In this document: positions 55,054 through 62,261 of the stretch, piece after piece
Layout: each line of letters begins with the position of its first letter
Numbering within the stretch: the stretch's first letter is position 1
The notes under the pieces: model-generated
What the model was told of the DNA's origin: nothing
Database searches by the model: none
The model's input: the letters and a program-made list of their open reading frames with translations, nothing else
Program-made: the position numbers and the translations under genes
DNA from: Nocardioides sp. cx-173
GTDB taxonomy: Bacteria; Actinomycetota; Actinomycetes; Propionibacteriales; Nocardioidaceae
Reading direction: 5' to 3'
DNA length: 64,000 bases
Assembly: GCF_021117365.1 (NCBI RefSeq)
Contig: NZ_CP088262.1
Location: forward strand, 310,001 to 374,000

Positions 55054-55782
55054 GTGGCTCCCGATCCCCTTGCGTGGCTGATGTCGCTGGAAGGCGTCCC
55101 CTCCGCGTACGCCGCCGTGCGCGACGGCATCGACGTGATGCTGCGCGACCGCGGCCTGCGGCGCACCTCGCCCGAGACGACCGCCGAGTCGCTGCTGCGC
55201 GGCGCCCACGCCAGCGCGGTGCTCGAGGGGTCCTCCTCCACGCTCGCCGAGGTGCGCGAGGGGGCCGGTGACGAGATCGCGCGCGCCGTCGTGCGGATGT
55301 CGACCGAGCTGCTGGGCCTGTCGCCGCTGCTGGACCGCACACCGGCCCAGGCGTTCGCCCGGCTGCACTCCCTGGTCTCGGCGGGCTCGCTGCCCGACGA
55401 GGAGCGCGGCCGGCCCCGCGACGCCGAGTCGGCCGCCCGGCTGCGCGACATCGGCTCGCTGCTCACCCGGCCGACCGAGGCGCCGGCCCTCCTGGTGGCC
55501 GCGCTGGTCCACGGCGAGCTCGTCACCGCGGCCCCCTTCGCCTCCCACAACGGCGTCGTCGCCCGCGCTGCCGAGCGACTCGTGCTGGTCGCGCGCGGCG
55601 TCGACGAGAAGTCGCTGGTCGTCCCCGAGGCCGGGCACCTGGCGCTGCGAGCGGCGTACGAGTCCAACCTGGTGGGGTACGCCGAGGGCGGCGCGGCCGG
55701 CATGCACGCGTGGGTGCTCTACGCCGCCGAGGCCTACGCCGCCGGCGCCGAGGCGAGCCCGCTGCGGCGGGCGGCCGACTGA
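55054..55782 (+). CDS. Fic/DOC-fold family protein with degenerate active site
   Basis: A 242-residue, all-helical protein. Residues 160-171 (APFASHNGVVAR) align with the Fic motif HPFxDGNGRxxR: Phe162, Asn166, Gly167 and Arg171 are kept, but the catalytic His is Ala160 and the phosphate-binding Gly and Arg are His165 and Val168. About 100 residues before it, S54-A-V-L-E58-G59 matches the inhibitory-helix motif (S/T)xxxE(G/N) that blocks ATP in Fic AMPylases. So the inhibitory helix is preserved while catalysis is doubtful. Homologues are common at this place beside HAD/ssd genes in actinobacteria and are sometimes called oxidoreductase. It is probably leaderless (see 55042). Function unknown. 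Confidence 0.72.
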   Translation: MAPDPLAWLMSLEGVPSAYAAVRDGIDVMLRDRGLRRTSPETTAESLLRGAHASAVLEGSSSTLAEVREGAGDEIARAVVRMSTELLGLSPLLDRTPAQAFARLHSLVSAGSLPDEERGRPRDAESAARLRDIGSLLTRPTEAPALLVAALVHGELVTAAPFASHNGVVARAAERLVLVARGVDEKSLVVPEAGHLALRAAYESNLVGYAEGGAAGMHAWVLYAAEAYAAGAEASPLRRAAD

Positions 55783-55789
55783 GCATGCA

Positions 55790-55960
55790 GGTGGCGCCCG
55801 AGTCTCGAGGGACTCGAACGCCACCGCTGACACGCGAGCACCGGCTACCAAGCGTGCATCGTCAAATTGCGGCTCCGGGTTGAACCCGGTGACAGCGCCC
55901 TCAAAGAAGGGAGATCGCCGCGTGGGTACCTGGCTCGCGTGCTGCTCTTGAGTTGTCTCC
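55790..55960 (-). ncRNA. Candidate structured small RNA
   Basis: No gene-like frame covers this conserved-looking 170-nt stretch. On the minus strand it can form: a GGTGGCG/CGCCACC plus CGAGTC/GACTCG hairpin at its 3' end (55790-55825, 7+6 bp); a hairpin CCGGGTT/AACCCGG (55874-55888); a long-range 9-bp helix CACGCGAGC/GCTCGCGTG (55933-55941 with 55831-55839); and a 5' GGGAGA/TCTCCC pairing (55956-55961 with 55909-55914). A promoter (TTGTAC, 17 nt, TAGAAC) lies just upstream. A T-loop-like GTTCGAGTCC is present but no tRNA fold fits. No known RNA family was recognised; 5' end about 55958. Confidence 0.42.
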
Positions 55961-55964
55961 CTCT

Positions 55965-55993
55965 GTTCTACGCCCCTGTCGCACCGGGTACAA
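55965..55993 (-). promoter_or_regulatory. Candidate promoter with tandem TTGTACC repeats
   Basis: On the minus strand, TTGTAC (55993-55988) and TAGAAC (55970-55965) are 17 bp apart, the ideal spacer. A second TTGTACC copy 9 bp upstream (56002-55997) makes a direct repeat that could bind a regulator. It would drive the RNA candidate at 55790-55960. Confidence 0.5.
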
Positions 55994-56064
55994 CCGGTAC
56001 AAGGGTTGACATTCGCGCGCCCGGCGAGACGCCTGCGTAGCCCTTCGTTCAGCGGTGACGGGGG

Positions 56065-56859
56065 TCAGGCCCCGAGGCGGCGCCGGCGTGCCGTCGCCCA
56101 CCACAGACCACCGGCGGTGACCGCGCCGCCGAGCGCGAGGACCGCCAGCGTCGGCTTCGCGGGAGGCAGGCGCAGCCGGCTCCGCAGCGCCACGGGACGG
56201 GTGAACACCAGCACCGGCCACCCGTTGGCCTCCGCGACCCGGCGCAGCTCGCGGTCGGGGTTGACGGCGTAGGGGAAGCCGACCGCCTCGAGCATGGGGA
56301 CGTCGGTCACCGAGTCGCTGTAGCCGTAGCACTCGGCCAGGTCGTAGCCCACCTCGTCGGCGAGGCGGCGGATCGCGACGGCCTTCTCCTCGGCGTAGGC
56401 GTAGTAGTCGATCTCGCCGCTGTAGCGGCCGTCGACGATCTCGAGCTGCGAGGCGATCACCCGGTCCGCGCCGAGCATCTCGCCGATCGGCTCCACCAGC
56501 TCGCTGCCGGAGGCCGACACGATGACGATGTCGCGCCCGGCCGCCCGGTGCTCCTCGATCAGCGACACGGCCTCGTCGTAGACGAGCGGGTCGACGATGT
56601 GGTGCAGCGTCTCGGCGACGATCTCGCGCACCGTCGCGACGTCCCATCCGGCGCACAGCTGCGACATGAACTGCCGCATCTTCTCCATCTGGTCGTGATC
56701 GGCGCCGCCGACCATGTAGACGAACTGTGCGTAGGTCGAGCGGAGCACGGCGCGTCGCGAGATCAGCCCTCCGGCCTGGAACGGCTTGGAGAAGGCGAAG
56801 GTGCTCGACTTGGCGATGATCGTCTTGTCGAGGTCGAAGAAGGCCGCGGTGTGCGCCAT
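56065..56859 (-). CDS. HAD-IB family hydrolase (SerB-like)
   Basis: A 264-residue phosphatase-type protein with the HAD motifs FFDLDKTIIAKS (motif I, nucleophile Asp in DLDKT), SASGSELVEPI (motif II) and CYGYSDSVTDVPMLEAVG (motif IV), plus a Lys in EEKAVAI between (motif III). A C-terminal membrane-like helix (LAVLALGGAVTAGGLWWATA) anchors it. The relation to phosphoserine phosphatase suggests a small phosphate monoester, but the anchored actinobacterial type near the Tad cluster has no proven substrate. It diverges from ssd; the gap of 123 nt separates their starts. In M. tuberculosis the same pair (about Rv3661/Rv3660c) is adjacent. Confidence 0.92.
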   Translation of the reverse strand: MAHTAAFFDLDKTIIAKSSTFAFSKPFQAGGLISRRAVLRSTYAQFVYMVGGADHDQMEKMRQFMSQLCAGWDVATVREIVAETLHHIVDPLVYDEAVSLIEEHRAAGRDIVIVSASGSELVEPIGEMLGADRVIASQLEIVDGRYSGEIDYYAYAEEKAVAIRRLADEVGYDLAECYGYSDSVTDVPMLEAVGFPYAVNPDRELRRVAEANGWPVLVFTRPVALRSRLRLPPAKPTLAVLALGGAVTAGGLWWATARRRRLGA

Positions 56860-56982
56860 GCGTCCATCGTAGGTGGCAAGACGGGCCACCTCTCGTGCAC
56901 AGGCCCGGGTGGCGGAACGCGTCGTCCACAGATCACCGCTGGCCCGGGTCGGGAAGGGGACGGTCGCGGGGACGCTGCCGCC

Positions 56983-58026
56983 ATGACCCCACCGCTGTTC
57001 GTGACCAGTGACGAGACCCTGCTCGACGAGCTGCTGCGCCTGGCCGCGGCAGCCGGGACGACCCCCGAGGTGGCCGAGGCCGGCACCGCCCTGCGCTCCT
57101 GGACGGCCGCCCCGCTGGTCCTGGTGGGCGCGGACGCGGCCGAGGAGACGGCGCGGCTCGGTCCCCACCGCCGCGCCGGAGTGCACGTGGTGTCCTGGGG
57201 GCCGGTGCCGCACGAGCTCTTCCGCACGGCGCTGGCGCTCGGTGCCGAGAGCGTCACCGAGCTCCCGCGCTCCGACACCTGGCTCACCGAGACCCTCACC
57301 GACCTCGGGGACGACGCACCGGCGCGCAGCCTGGTCGTGGGTGTCGTCGGTGGCTCCGGCGGAGCCGGTGCCACCACGTTCGCGTGCGCCCTGGGACAGG
57401 TGGCCGCCCGCACCGGCCATGCGGTGGTGGTCGACTGCGATCCGCTCGGCCCCGGGGTCGACCGGGTGCTCGGGCTGGAGTCGCATGACGGCTTCCGCTG
57501 GGACGCGCTGTGCCAGACCACCGGGCGACTCAGCGGTCGAGCCCTGCGCGAGGCGCTGCCCCGGCGGGGACGGCTGGGCGTGGTGTCGTGGTACTCCGGC
57601 GCGGCCGGGTCCCTGCAGGCGTTCGCGGTGCGGGAGGCGCTGTCGGCCGCGCGGCGCGGCCACGACGTGGTCGTCGTCGACCTGCCGAGGTCCACCTCGC
57701 CGCTGGTGGAGGAGGTGGTGGCGCGCTGCGACCTGGTGGTCGTGGTGGTGCAGCCGACCGTCGCGGGGGTCGCCTCGACCGTCCGCCTGGTCCCCCGGCT
57801 CGGCACCGGCCCGCAGCTGCGCCTGGTCGTGCGTGGGCCGGGGCTCGACCCCCGTGCCGTGGCTCGGGCGACCGGGGTCCCCGTGCTCGCCGAGATGTCC
57901 GACCAGCGCGGGCTGGCCGAGGCGATCGACCTCGGGCTGGGACCGGTGCGCTCGCCGCGCGGGCGGCTCGGCCGGGCCGCCACCGACGTGCTCGCGCAGG
58001 TCTCGGTGATGGGCCGGGCCGCATGA
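56983..58026 (+). CDS. ssd: Septum-site determining/TadZ-like ParA-family protein
   Basis: A 347-residue MinD/ParA-fold protein that begins the Tad cluster. The receiver-like N-terminus (PLFVTSDETLLDELLRLAAAAGTTPEV) precedes the ATPase domain (about 115-345). The Walker A position reads GGSGGAGATT (about 122-131) without the conserved Lys of KGGxGKTT, as in TadZ/Ssd proteins that lack strong ATPase activity. VVDCDPLGPGVDRVLG and DVVVVDLPRS follow. TadZ positions the pilus apparatus at the pole. ATG 56983; the stop overlaps tadA by 4 nt. Confidence 0.9.
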   Translation: MTPPLFVTSDETLLDELLRLAAAAGTTPEVAEAGTALRSWTAAPLVLVGADAAEETARLGPHRRAGVHVVSWGPVPHELFRTALALGAESVTELPRSDTWLTETLTDLGDDAPARSLVVGVVGGSGGAGATTFACALGQVAARTGHAVVVDCDPLGPGVDRVLGLESHDGFRWDALCQTTGRLSGRALREALPRRGRLGVVSWYSGAAGSLQAFAVREALSAARRGHDVVVVDLPRSTSPLVEEVVARCDLVVVVVQPTVAGVASTVRLVPRLGTGPQLRLVVRGPGLDPRAVARATGVPVLAEMSDQRGLAEAIDLGLGPVRSPRGRLGRAATDVLAQVSVMGRAA

Positions 58027-59183
58027 GCGTGGACCCGGCCGCGCTCGACCTCGTCCGCGACCGGCTCGCCCGCGATCCCGGCGAGCTCTCCCCGCACCGG
58101 GTGGCCGACGCGCTGCGCGCCGCGGGGCGCCCGGTCGGCGACGCCACCGTGCTGGCCGTCTACGAGACCCTGCGCCGCGACGTGGTCGGCGCCGGCCCGC
58201 TCGAGCCGCTGCTGCGCCTCCCGGGCGTGACCGACGTCCTCGTCAACGGGGCCGGACGGGTCCTCCTCGACCGCGGCCGCGGCCTGGAGACGACCGACGT
58301 GCGGTTCCCGGACGAGGAGTCCGTACGCCGCCTGGCGCAGCGCCTCGCCGGCGCCGGCGGGCGACGCCTGGACGACGCCACGCCCTTCGTGGACCTGCGC
58401 CTGGGCGACGGCACCCGCTTCCACGCCGTGCTGGCGCCGGTGGCGCGCCCGGGCACCGTGATCTCGCTGCGGGTGCCGCGCCGACAGGTGTTCAGCGTCG
58501 AGGACCTGATGGCGTCGGGGCTCCTCACCGACCGGTCGGCGGGGCTGGTGCGGGCGGTGGTGGCGGCGCGGCTGGCCTTCCTCGTGAGCGGCGGCACGGG
58601 CACCGGCAAGACCACCCTGCTGGCGGCCATGCTGTCGACGGTCGCGCCGTCGGAGCGGCTGGTCCTCGTGGAGGACTCCTCCGAGCTGCGGCCCGACCAC
58701 CCCCACGTCGTGGGGCTGGAGGCGCGCCCGGCCAACGTGGAGGGCGCGGGGCGGATCGACCTCAGGACGCTCGTGCGCCAGGCCTTGCGGATGCGGCCGG
58801 ACCGCCTGGTGGTCGGGGAGGTTCGCGGCGCGGAGGTGGTCGACCTGCTCGCCGCGATGAACACCGGCCATGAGGGCGGCTGCGGGACGATCCACGCCAA
58901 CTCCGCCGGTGACGTCCCCTCACGCGTCGAGGCGCTCGCGCTCGCGGCCGGGCTGGGCCGGGCGGCCACCCACAGCCAGCTCGCGTCCGCCGTCGACGTG
59001 GTCCTCCACCTCGTGCGCGGGCGCGACGGCCGCCGTCGCCTCGCCCAGGTGGCCGTCCTGAGGCGCCACGCCGACGGGCTGGTCGCGACGGAGACGGCCG
59101 TGGAGGTGGACGCCGACGGCGCCGCGCGCCCCGGGCCGGCCGGCGCGAGGCTGGCTGCCCTCCTCGACGCCCGGGCGGCATGA
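58023..59183 (+). CDS. tadA: TadA/CpaF family pilus assembly ATPase
   Basis: Secretion ATPase powering Flp pilus assembly. The 386-residue product has the N-terminal helical region, VTDVLVNGAGRVLLDRGRGLE, Walker A GGTGTGKTTLL (about 194-204), the Asp box LVLVEDSSELRP, Walker B RMRPDRLVVGEVRGAEV and the His box GHEGGCGTIHANSAGDVPSRVEALA. All catalytic motifs are intact. It is translationally coupled on both sides. It works with TadB and TadC to extrude the small Flp pilin encoded downstream. Confidence 0.95.
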   Translation: MSVDPAALDLVRDRLARDPGELSPHRVADALRAAGRPVGDATVLAVYETLRRDVVGAGPLEPLLRLPGVTDVLVNGAGRVLLDRGRGLETTDVRFPDEESVRRLAQRLAGAGGRRLDDATPFVDLRLGDGTRFHAVLAPVARPGTVISLRVPRRQVFSVEDLMASGLLTDRSAGLVRAVVAARLAFLVSGGTGTGKTTLLAAMLSTVAPSERLVLVEDSSELRPDHPHVVGLEARPANVEGAGRIDLRTLVRQALRMRPDRLVVGEVRGAEVVDLLAAMNTGHEGGCGTIHANSAGDVPSRVEALALAAGLGRAATHSQLASAVDVVLHLVRGRDGRRRLAQVAVLRRHADGLVATETAVEVDADGAARPGPAGARLAALLDARAA

Positions 59184-59971
59184 CCCCGGTCGCCGTCTCG
59201 ATCGCCGCCCTGGTCGCCGCTGGGGCGGCGGCCGTCGCCGTCGTCCTGCTGGTCCCCCCGGGCCCGGGTGCGCCGGGGCAGGAGCCGGCGCGGCGGCACC
59301 CGGGCGTCCGGTGGTGGGTGCTGGCAGCGATCGCGGTGGCGCTGCTCTCCGGGCGCCTGCTCATCCTCGCGATCCTGGCGGCGATGGTGGTCGCCGCCGC
59401 CATGGCGCTGCTACGGGCGCGGCGCGAACGCCTGGCGGCGCGCGCCACCTCGCGCCGAGTCCTGGAGCTCTGCGAGAGCCTCTCCGCGGATCTGGGCGCG
59501 GGCCAGCCGCCGGGCGCGGTCCTGGTCCGGGCCGCGGCGGAGTGGCCGGCGCTCGCCCCGGTCGCCGAGGCGCACCGGATCGGCTCCGACGTGCCGGCGG
59601 CCTGGCGCGAGCTGGCCCGCATGCCCGGGGCCGAGGACCTCCGGGTGATCGCGGCGGCGTGGCAGCTGGCCCACCGCGCCGGCGCCGGGCTCGCGGACGC
59701 GGTCGACCGGGTCTCGCGCGGCCTGCGTGCGGCTCAGTCGACCCGGCGCATCGTCGACGGCGAGCTGGCCTCCGCCCGGGCCACCGCGCGGCTGGTGGCC
59801 GGGCTGCCCCTGCTGGCGCTGGCCATGGGCTCCGGGGCCGGCGGCGATCCGTGGGGGTTCCTGCTCGGGCAGCCCGCCGGCCTGGCGTGCCTCGCAGGCG
59901 GTCTGGCGCTCGGCCTGGCCGGGCTGTGGTGGATCGAGGCGATCGCGCGCGGCGTGGAGCGGGCGGCATGA
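59180..59971 (+). CDS. tadB: TadB-like type II/IV secretion F-domain membrane protein
   Basis: A 263-residue membrane protein: two N-terminal helices (SIAALVAAGAAAVAVVLLV; WVLAAIAVALLSGRLLILAILAAMVVAAAMALL), a cytosolic T2SF-type domain (ESLSADLGAGQPPGAVLVRAAAEWP... ADAVDRVSRGLRAAQSTRRIVDGELASARATARLVAGLPLLALAMG), and two C-terminal helices. It matches actinobacterial TadB (Rv3658c-like). It overlaps tadA and tadC by 4 nt each. It forms the inner-membrane platform of the pilus. Confidence 0.9.
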   Translation: MTPVAVSIAALVAAGAAAVAVVLLVPPGPGAPGQEPARRHPGVRWWVLAAIAVALLSGRLLILAILAAMVVAAAMALLRARRERLAARATSRRVLELCESLSADLGAGQPPGAVLVRAAAEWPALAPVAEAHRIGSDVPAAWRELARMPGAEDLRVIAAAWQLAHRAGAGLADAVDRVSRGLRAAQSTRRIVDGELASARATARLVAGLPLLALAMGSGAGGDPWGFLLGQPAGLACLAGGLALGLAGLWWIEAIARGVERAA

Positions 59972-60684
59972 CCTGGGTGGCGGTCCTCGCGGCCGCGCTC
60001 GCGGCCGTGCTGCTGGTCCCCGTACGGGCCCGGCCGCTGAGCGGCGCCCCGCCTCCCGAGCCGGCCGCCGCCGCGGCGACGGGCGGTCTGCTGCGGTGGC
60101 GACCGCTCCTGGCGCTGCTGGCCGGCGCGGGCGCGGGGATCTTCCTCGGCGGCACAGCTGGACTGGTCGTCGGTCCACCGGCCGCCGCGGCGGCCTGGGT
60201 GGTGCTCGGCCGCAGCGAGCCGACCGCCGTACGTCGACGGCGGGAGCGCGTCGCACGCGACCTCCCCCACGTGGTGACCCTGCTCGCGGCCGCGCTGCGG
60301 TCCGGGGCGAGCCCCGCCCAGGCGCTCCGGCTGGTCTGCCGAGCCCTGCCGGGGCCCGCCACCGAGCGGCTGCACCGCACGGCGACGCATCTGGATCTCG
60401 GCGCCGACCCGACGGTGGTCTGGGCCGAGGTGGCGGGCGAGCCCGGGCTGGCCCCGCTCGGCCGGGCCCTGGCGCGCTCGCAGGCCACCGGCGCGTCCGT
60501 CGTCGCCGCTATGGACCGCCTCTCCGAGGAGCTGGCGCGCGACGCCCGCGGGGCTGTGGAGGACCGCGCCCGCGCGGTCGGCGTCAAGGCCGCGCTGCCA
60601 CTCGGGCTGTGTCTGCTGCCGTCGTTCCTGCTGCTCGGGATCGTCCCCCTCGTGGCCGGGCTGCTCGCGACGGTGACCCGGTGA
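59968..60684 (+). CDS. tadC: TadC-like type II/IV secretion F-domain membrane protein
   Basis: A 238-residue companion of TadB. Two to three N-terminal helices, then a T2SF domain (RDLPHVVTLLAAALRSGASPAQALRLVCRALPGP... ALARSQATGASVVAAMDRLSEELARDARGAVEDRARAVGVKAALPLGLCLLPSFLLLGIVPLVAGLLATV). The final hydrophobic block is the typical TadC ending. ATG 59968 overlaps the tadB stop. A 140-nt gap to the pilin gene follows, with no clear terminator. Confidence 0.9.
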   Translation: MTWVAVLAAALAAVLLVPVRARPLSGAPPPEPAAAAATGGLLRWRPLLALLAGAGAGIFLGGTAGLVVGPPAAAAAWVVLGRSEPTAVRRRRERVARDLPHVVTLLAAALRSGASPAQALRLVCRALPGPATERLHRTATHLDLGADPTVVWAEVAGEPGLAPLGRALARSQATGASVVAAMDRLSEELARDARGAVEDRARAVGVKAALPLGLCLLPSFLLLGIVPLVAGLLATVTR

Positions 60685-60824
60685 CCGGCCGCCGCCCGTC
60701 CACAGGTCCGCTCTCACACAGCGGTCGTGCACAGGTCGGGCCGCGGCCCGGGCGAGATGTCGGCCTCCTCGCCGAGGCTCCTGCTCACCCGGCCGCAGCC
60801 CGCGGCCACGACCAGGAGGACCAG

Positions 60825-61010
60825 ATGACCCACCGCACCCTCGCCCGCCAACGCACCGACGACGGCATCACCACCGCGGAGTACGCGGTCGGCACCGCGG
60901 CCGGGGCCGGCCTCGCGGGCCTGCTCTACAAGCTGCTCACAGGCGGCTTCGGCGACCGGCTGCTCAAGACGCTGTTCGATCACGTGCTCGGGCTGCTGGG
61001 CATCGGATGA
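60825..61010 (+). CDS. flp: Flp/DUF4244-type pilin
   Basis: A 61-residue prepilin. The prepilin peptidase motif is DDG-ITTAEYAVG, a Gly followed five residues later by Glu-Tyr (GxxxxEY), then a hydrophobic helix (GTAAGAGLAGLLYKLL) and a short, more polar end (TGGFGDRLLKTLFDHVLGLLGIG). AGGAGG precedes ATG 60825. Small Flp pilins polymerise into Tad pili used in surface attachment. The upstream gap and strong ribosome site fit a highly translated structural subunit. The stop overlaps the next start by 4 nt. Confidence 0.9.
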   Translation: MTHRTLARQRTDDGITTAEYAVGTAAGAGLAGLLYKLLTGGFGDRLLKTLFDHVLGLLGIG

Positions 61011-61372
61011 CCCGGCGCACCGAGCGGGGCGCGGTCACCGCCGAGGCGGCCCTGACCCTGCCGATCCTGGTGGCGGTCACCGTCGGGCTGGTGTGGCTGC
61101 TCGCGGTCGGTGCCGCCCAGGTCCGTGCCGTCGACGCCGCGCGTGAGACGGCGCGGTCGGCCGCCCGTGGCGACACCGACGCCGAGGCGGTCGCCGCCGG
61201 CGAGCGGGTCGCGGTGCCGGGCAGCACGGTCAGCCTCAGCCGCCGAGACGGCAGCGTCGTCGCGGTGGCCTCAGGCCGGGTCGAGGGGCCTGGTGGGCTG
61301 TTCGGGTTCCTGCCCGGAGCACGGGTGCGCGCCGAGGCCGTGGCCCTCGACGAGGAGGAGGCCGCGCCGTGA
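61007..61372 (+). CDS. TadE-family minor pilin
   Basis: A 121-residue protein with a short basic N-terminus (TRRTERGAVTAEAALTLPILVAVTVGLVWLLAV), a typical TadE hydrophobic helix with the G-x4-E (GAVTAEA) processing-site pattern, and an extracytoplasmic tail with VDAARETARSAARGD. TadE-like minor pilins cap or stabilise the pilus. ATG overlaps the flp stop. It precedes a second TadE-like gene, with which it overlaps by 4 nt. Confidence 0.88.
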   Translation: MTRRTERGAVTAEAALTLPILVAVTVGLVWLLAVGAAQVRAVDAARETARSAARGDTDAEAVAAGERVAVPGSTVSLSRRDGSVVAVASGRVEGPGGLFGFLPGARVRAEAVALDEEEAAP

Positions 61373-61722
61373 GCGCCCGACCCGACGAGCGCGGTGCGGC
61401 CACCGTGTTCGCCGTATCCTGTCTCGCGCTGCTGCTCCTGCTGGGCGCCGCACTGGGGGTGGTGACCGCGCTGGTCGCCGCGCACCGCGCAGCGCAGGGA
61501 GCAGCTGATCTGGCGGCGTTGGCCGGCGCCGAGACCCTGGGGCGCGGCCGCGACCCGTGCACCGCCGCCGCCGCCACGGCGGCAAGCAACGGCGGCGCGC
61601 TAGCGGCGTGCGAGGTCGACGACCGCGACGTGGTCGTGGAGGTGCGGGTCGAGGGGCCCCACTGGCTCGGTCAGTCCGCCGACCCGGTCGCCCGGGCGCG
61701 AGCCGGTCCGGCGGCGCGCTGA
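61369..61722 (+). CDS. TadE/G-like helicase-neighbourhood pilus protein (Rv3654c-type)
   Basis: A 117-residue protein starting GTG at 61369: ERGAATVFAVSCLALLLLLGAALGVVTALVAAHRAAQGAADLAALAGAE, the signature of the helicase/secretion-neighbourhood TadE-like family (TadG-like von Willebrand-less form). Two Cys (DPCTAAA and LAACEV) could form a disulfide. The final Ala/Arg-rich residues overlap the convergent MarR gene by 52 nt. The mycobacterial counterpart (about Rv3654c) was reported to be secreted. Confidence 0.88.
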   Translation: MSARPDERGAATVFAVSCLALLLLLGAALGVVTALVAAHRAAQGAADLAALAGAETLGRGRDPCTAAAATAASNGGALAACEVDDRDVVVEVRVEGPHWLGQSADPVARARAGPAAR

Positions 61723-62180
61723 GCCGAGCGCGGCGGACGAGCGCGCATGTGGGTGCGGACCTTGTCCAGAAGCCGGGTGAGCTCCGCACGGTCGGCGGCC
61801 GTCAGGGGATCGAGGAGGATGTCTCGCACGACCTCCATGTGGCCGGGCAGCACGGCCGACAGGCGGCGTCGGCCGGCGTCGCTCAGCGCGAGGACCTTGC
61901 TGCGCTCGTCATCGACGGCCTGAGCGCGGGTGAGCAGTCCCGCGCGCTCGAGCATGTGGGCCTGGTAGGTGAGGCCGCTGCGGCTGAGCACCAGCCGGTC
62001 GGCCAACGCGGTCATGGTCTGGGTCCCGTCGAGCGCCTCCTCCAGGACGGCCAGGATCTGGAACTGCACGAAGCTGAGATCGCCGTCCTCCCGCAGCTGG
62101 TGCTCGACGCCGTGCTGGACGAGCGAGGACACCTCCAGCAGCGCGAAGTAGGCCGCGAACTCGGGGGGCGGGGTGGGCAT
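61671..62180 (-). CDS. MarR family transcriptional regulator
   Basis: A 169-residue winged-helix regulator: ALLEVSSLVQHGVEHQLREDGDLSFVQFQILAVLEEA, MTALADRLVLSRSGLTYQAHMLERAGLLTRAQAVDDERSKVLALSDAGRRRLSAVLP (HTH plus wing with the DxRxxxLxLT motif as DERSKVLALS). The C-terminal 20 residues are Ala/Arg-rich, produced by overlap with the pilus gene. It diverges from the quinone-oxidoreductase gene; the 81-nt shared region contains two TTCGAATTC boxes, its likely operators. Confidence 0.93.
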   Translation of the reverse strand: MPTPPPEFAAYFALLEVSSLVQHGVEHQLREDGDLSFVQFQILAVLEEALDGTQTMTALADRLVLSRSGLTYQAHMLERAGLLTRAQAVDDERSKVLALSDAGRRRLSAVLPGHMEVVRDILLDPLTAADRAELTRLLDKVRTHMRARPPRSAQRAAGPARARATGSAD

Positions 62181-62196
62181 GCCCGCAGAGTATCGC

Positions 62197-62239
62197 TTCG
62201 AATTCGCAATAAAACGACGGTCGCGGGTGTTTCGAATTC
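62197..62239. promoter_or_regulatory. Paired TTCGAATTC boxes (probable MarR operator)
   Basis: TTCGAATTCG (62197-62206) and TTCGAATTC (62231-62239) are direct copies 34 bp apart in the divergent MarR/oxidoreductase region. Each is an AT-rich palindrome-like site in a GC-rich context, as expected for MarR dimers. The second is 23 nt before the oxidoreductase ATG and could block transcription. Confidence 0.6.
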
Positions 62240-62261
62240 AAACCATCTACAGGAGGTCGTC

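Noticed and set aside
55800..55830. tRNA on the minus strand, suggested by GTTCGAGTCC
   Set aside because: No acceptor stem, anticodon arm or CCA end can be folded around it.
55783..56064. 6C RNA expected near HAD/ssd genes
   Set aside because: No pair of C-rich hairpin loops is present on either strand in this gap or in 56860-56982.
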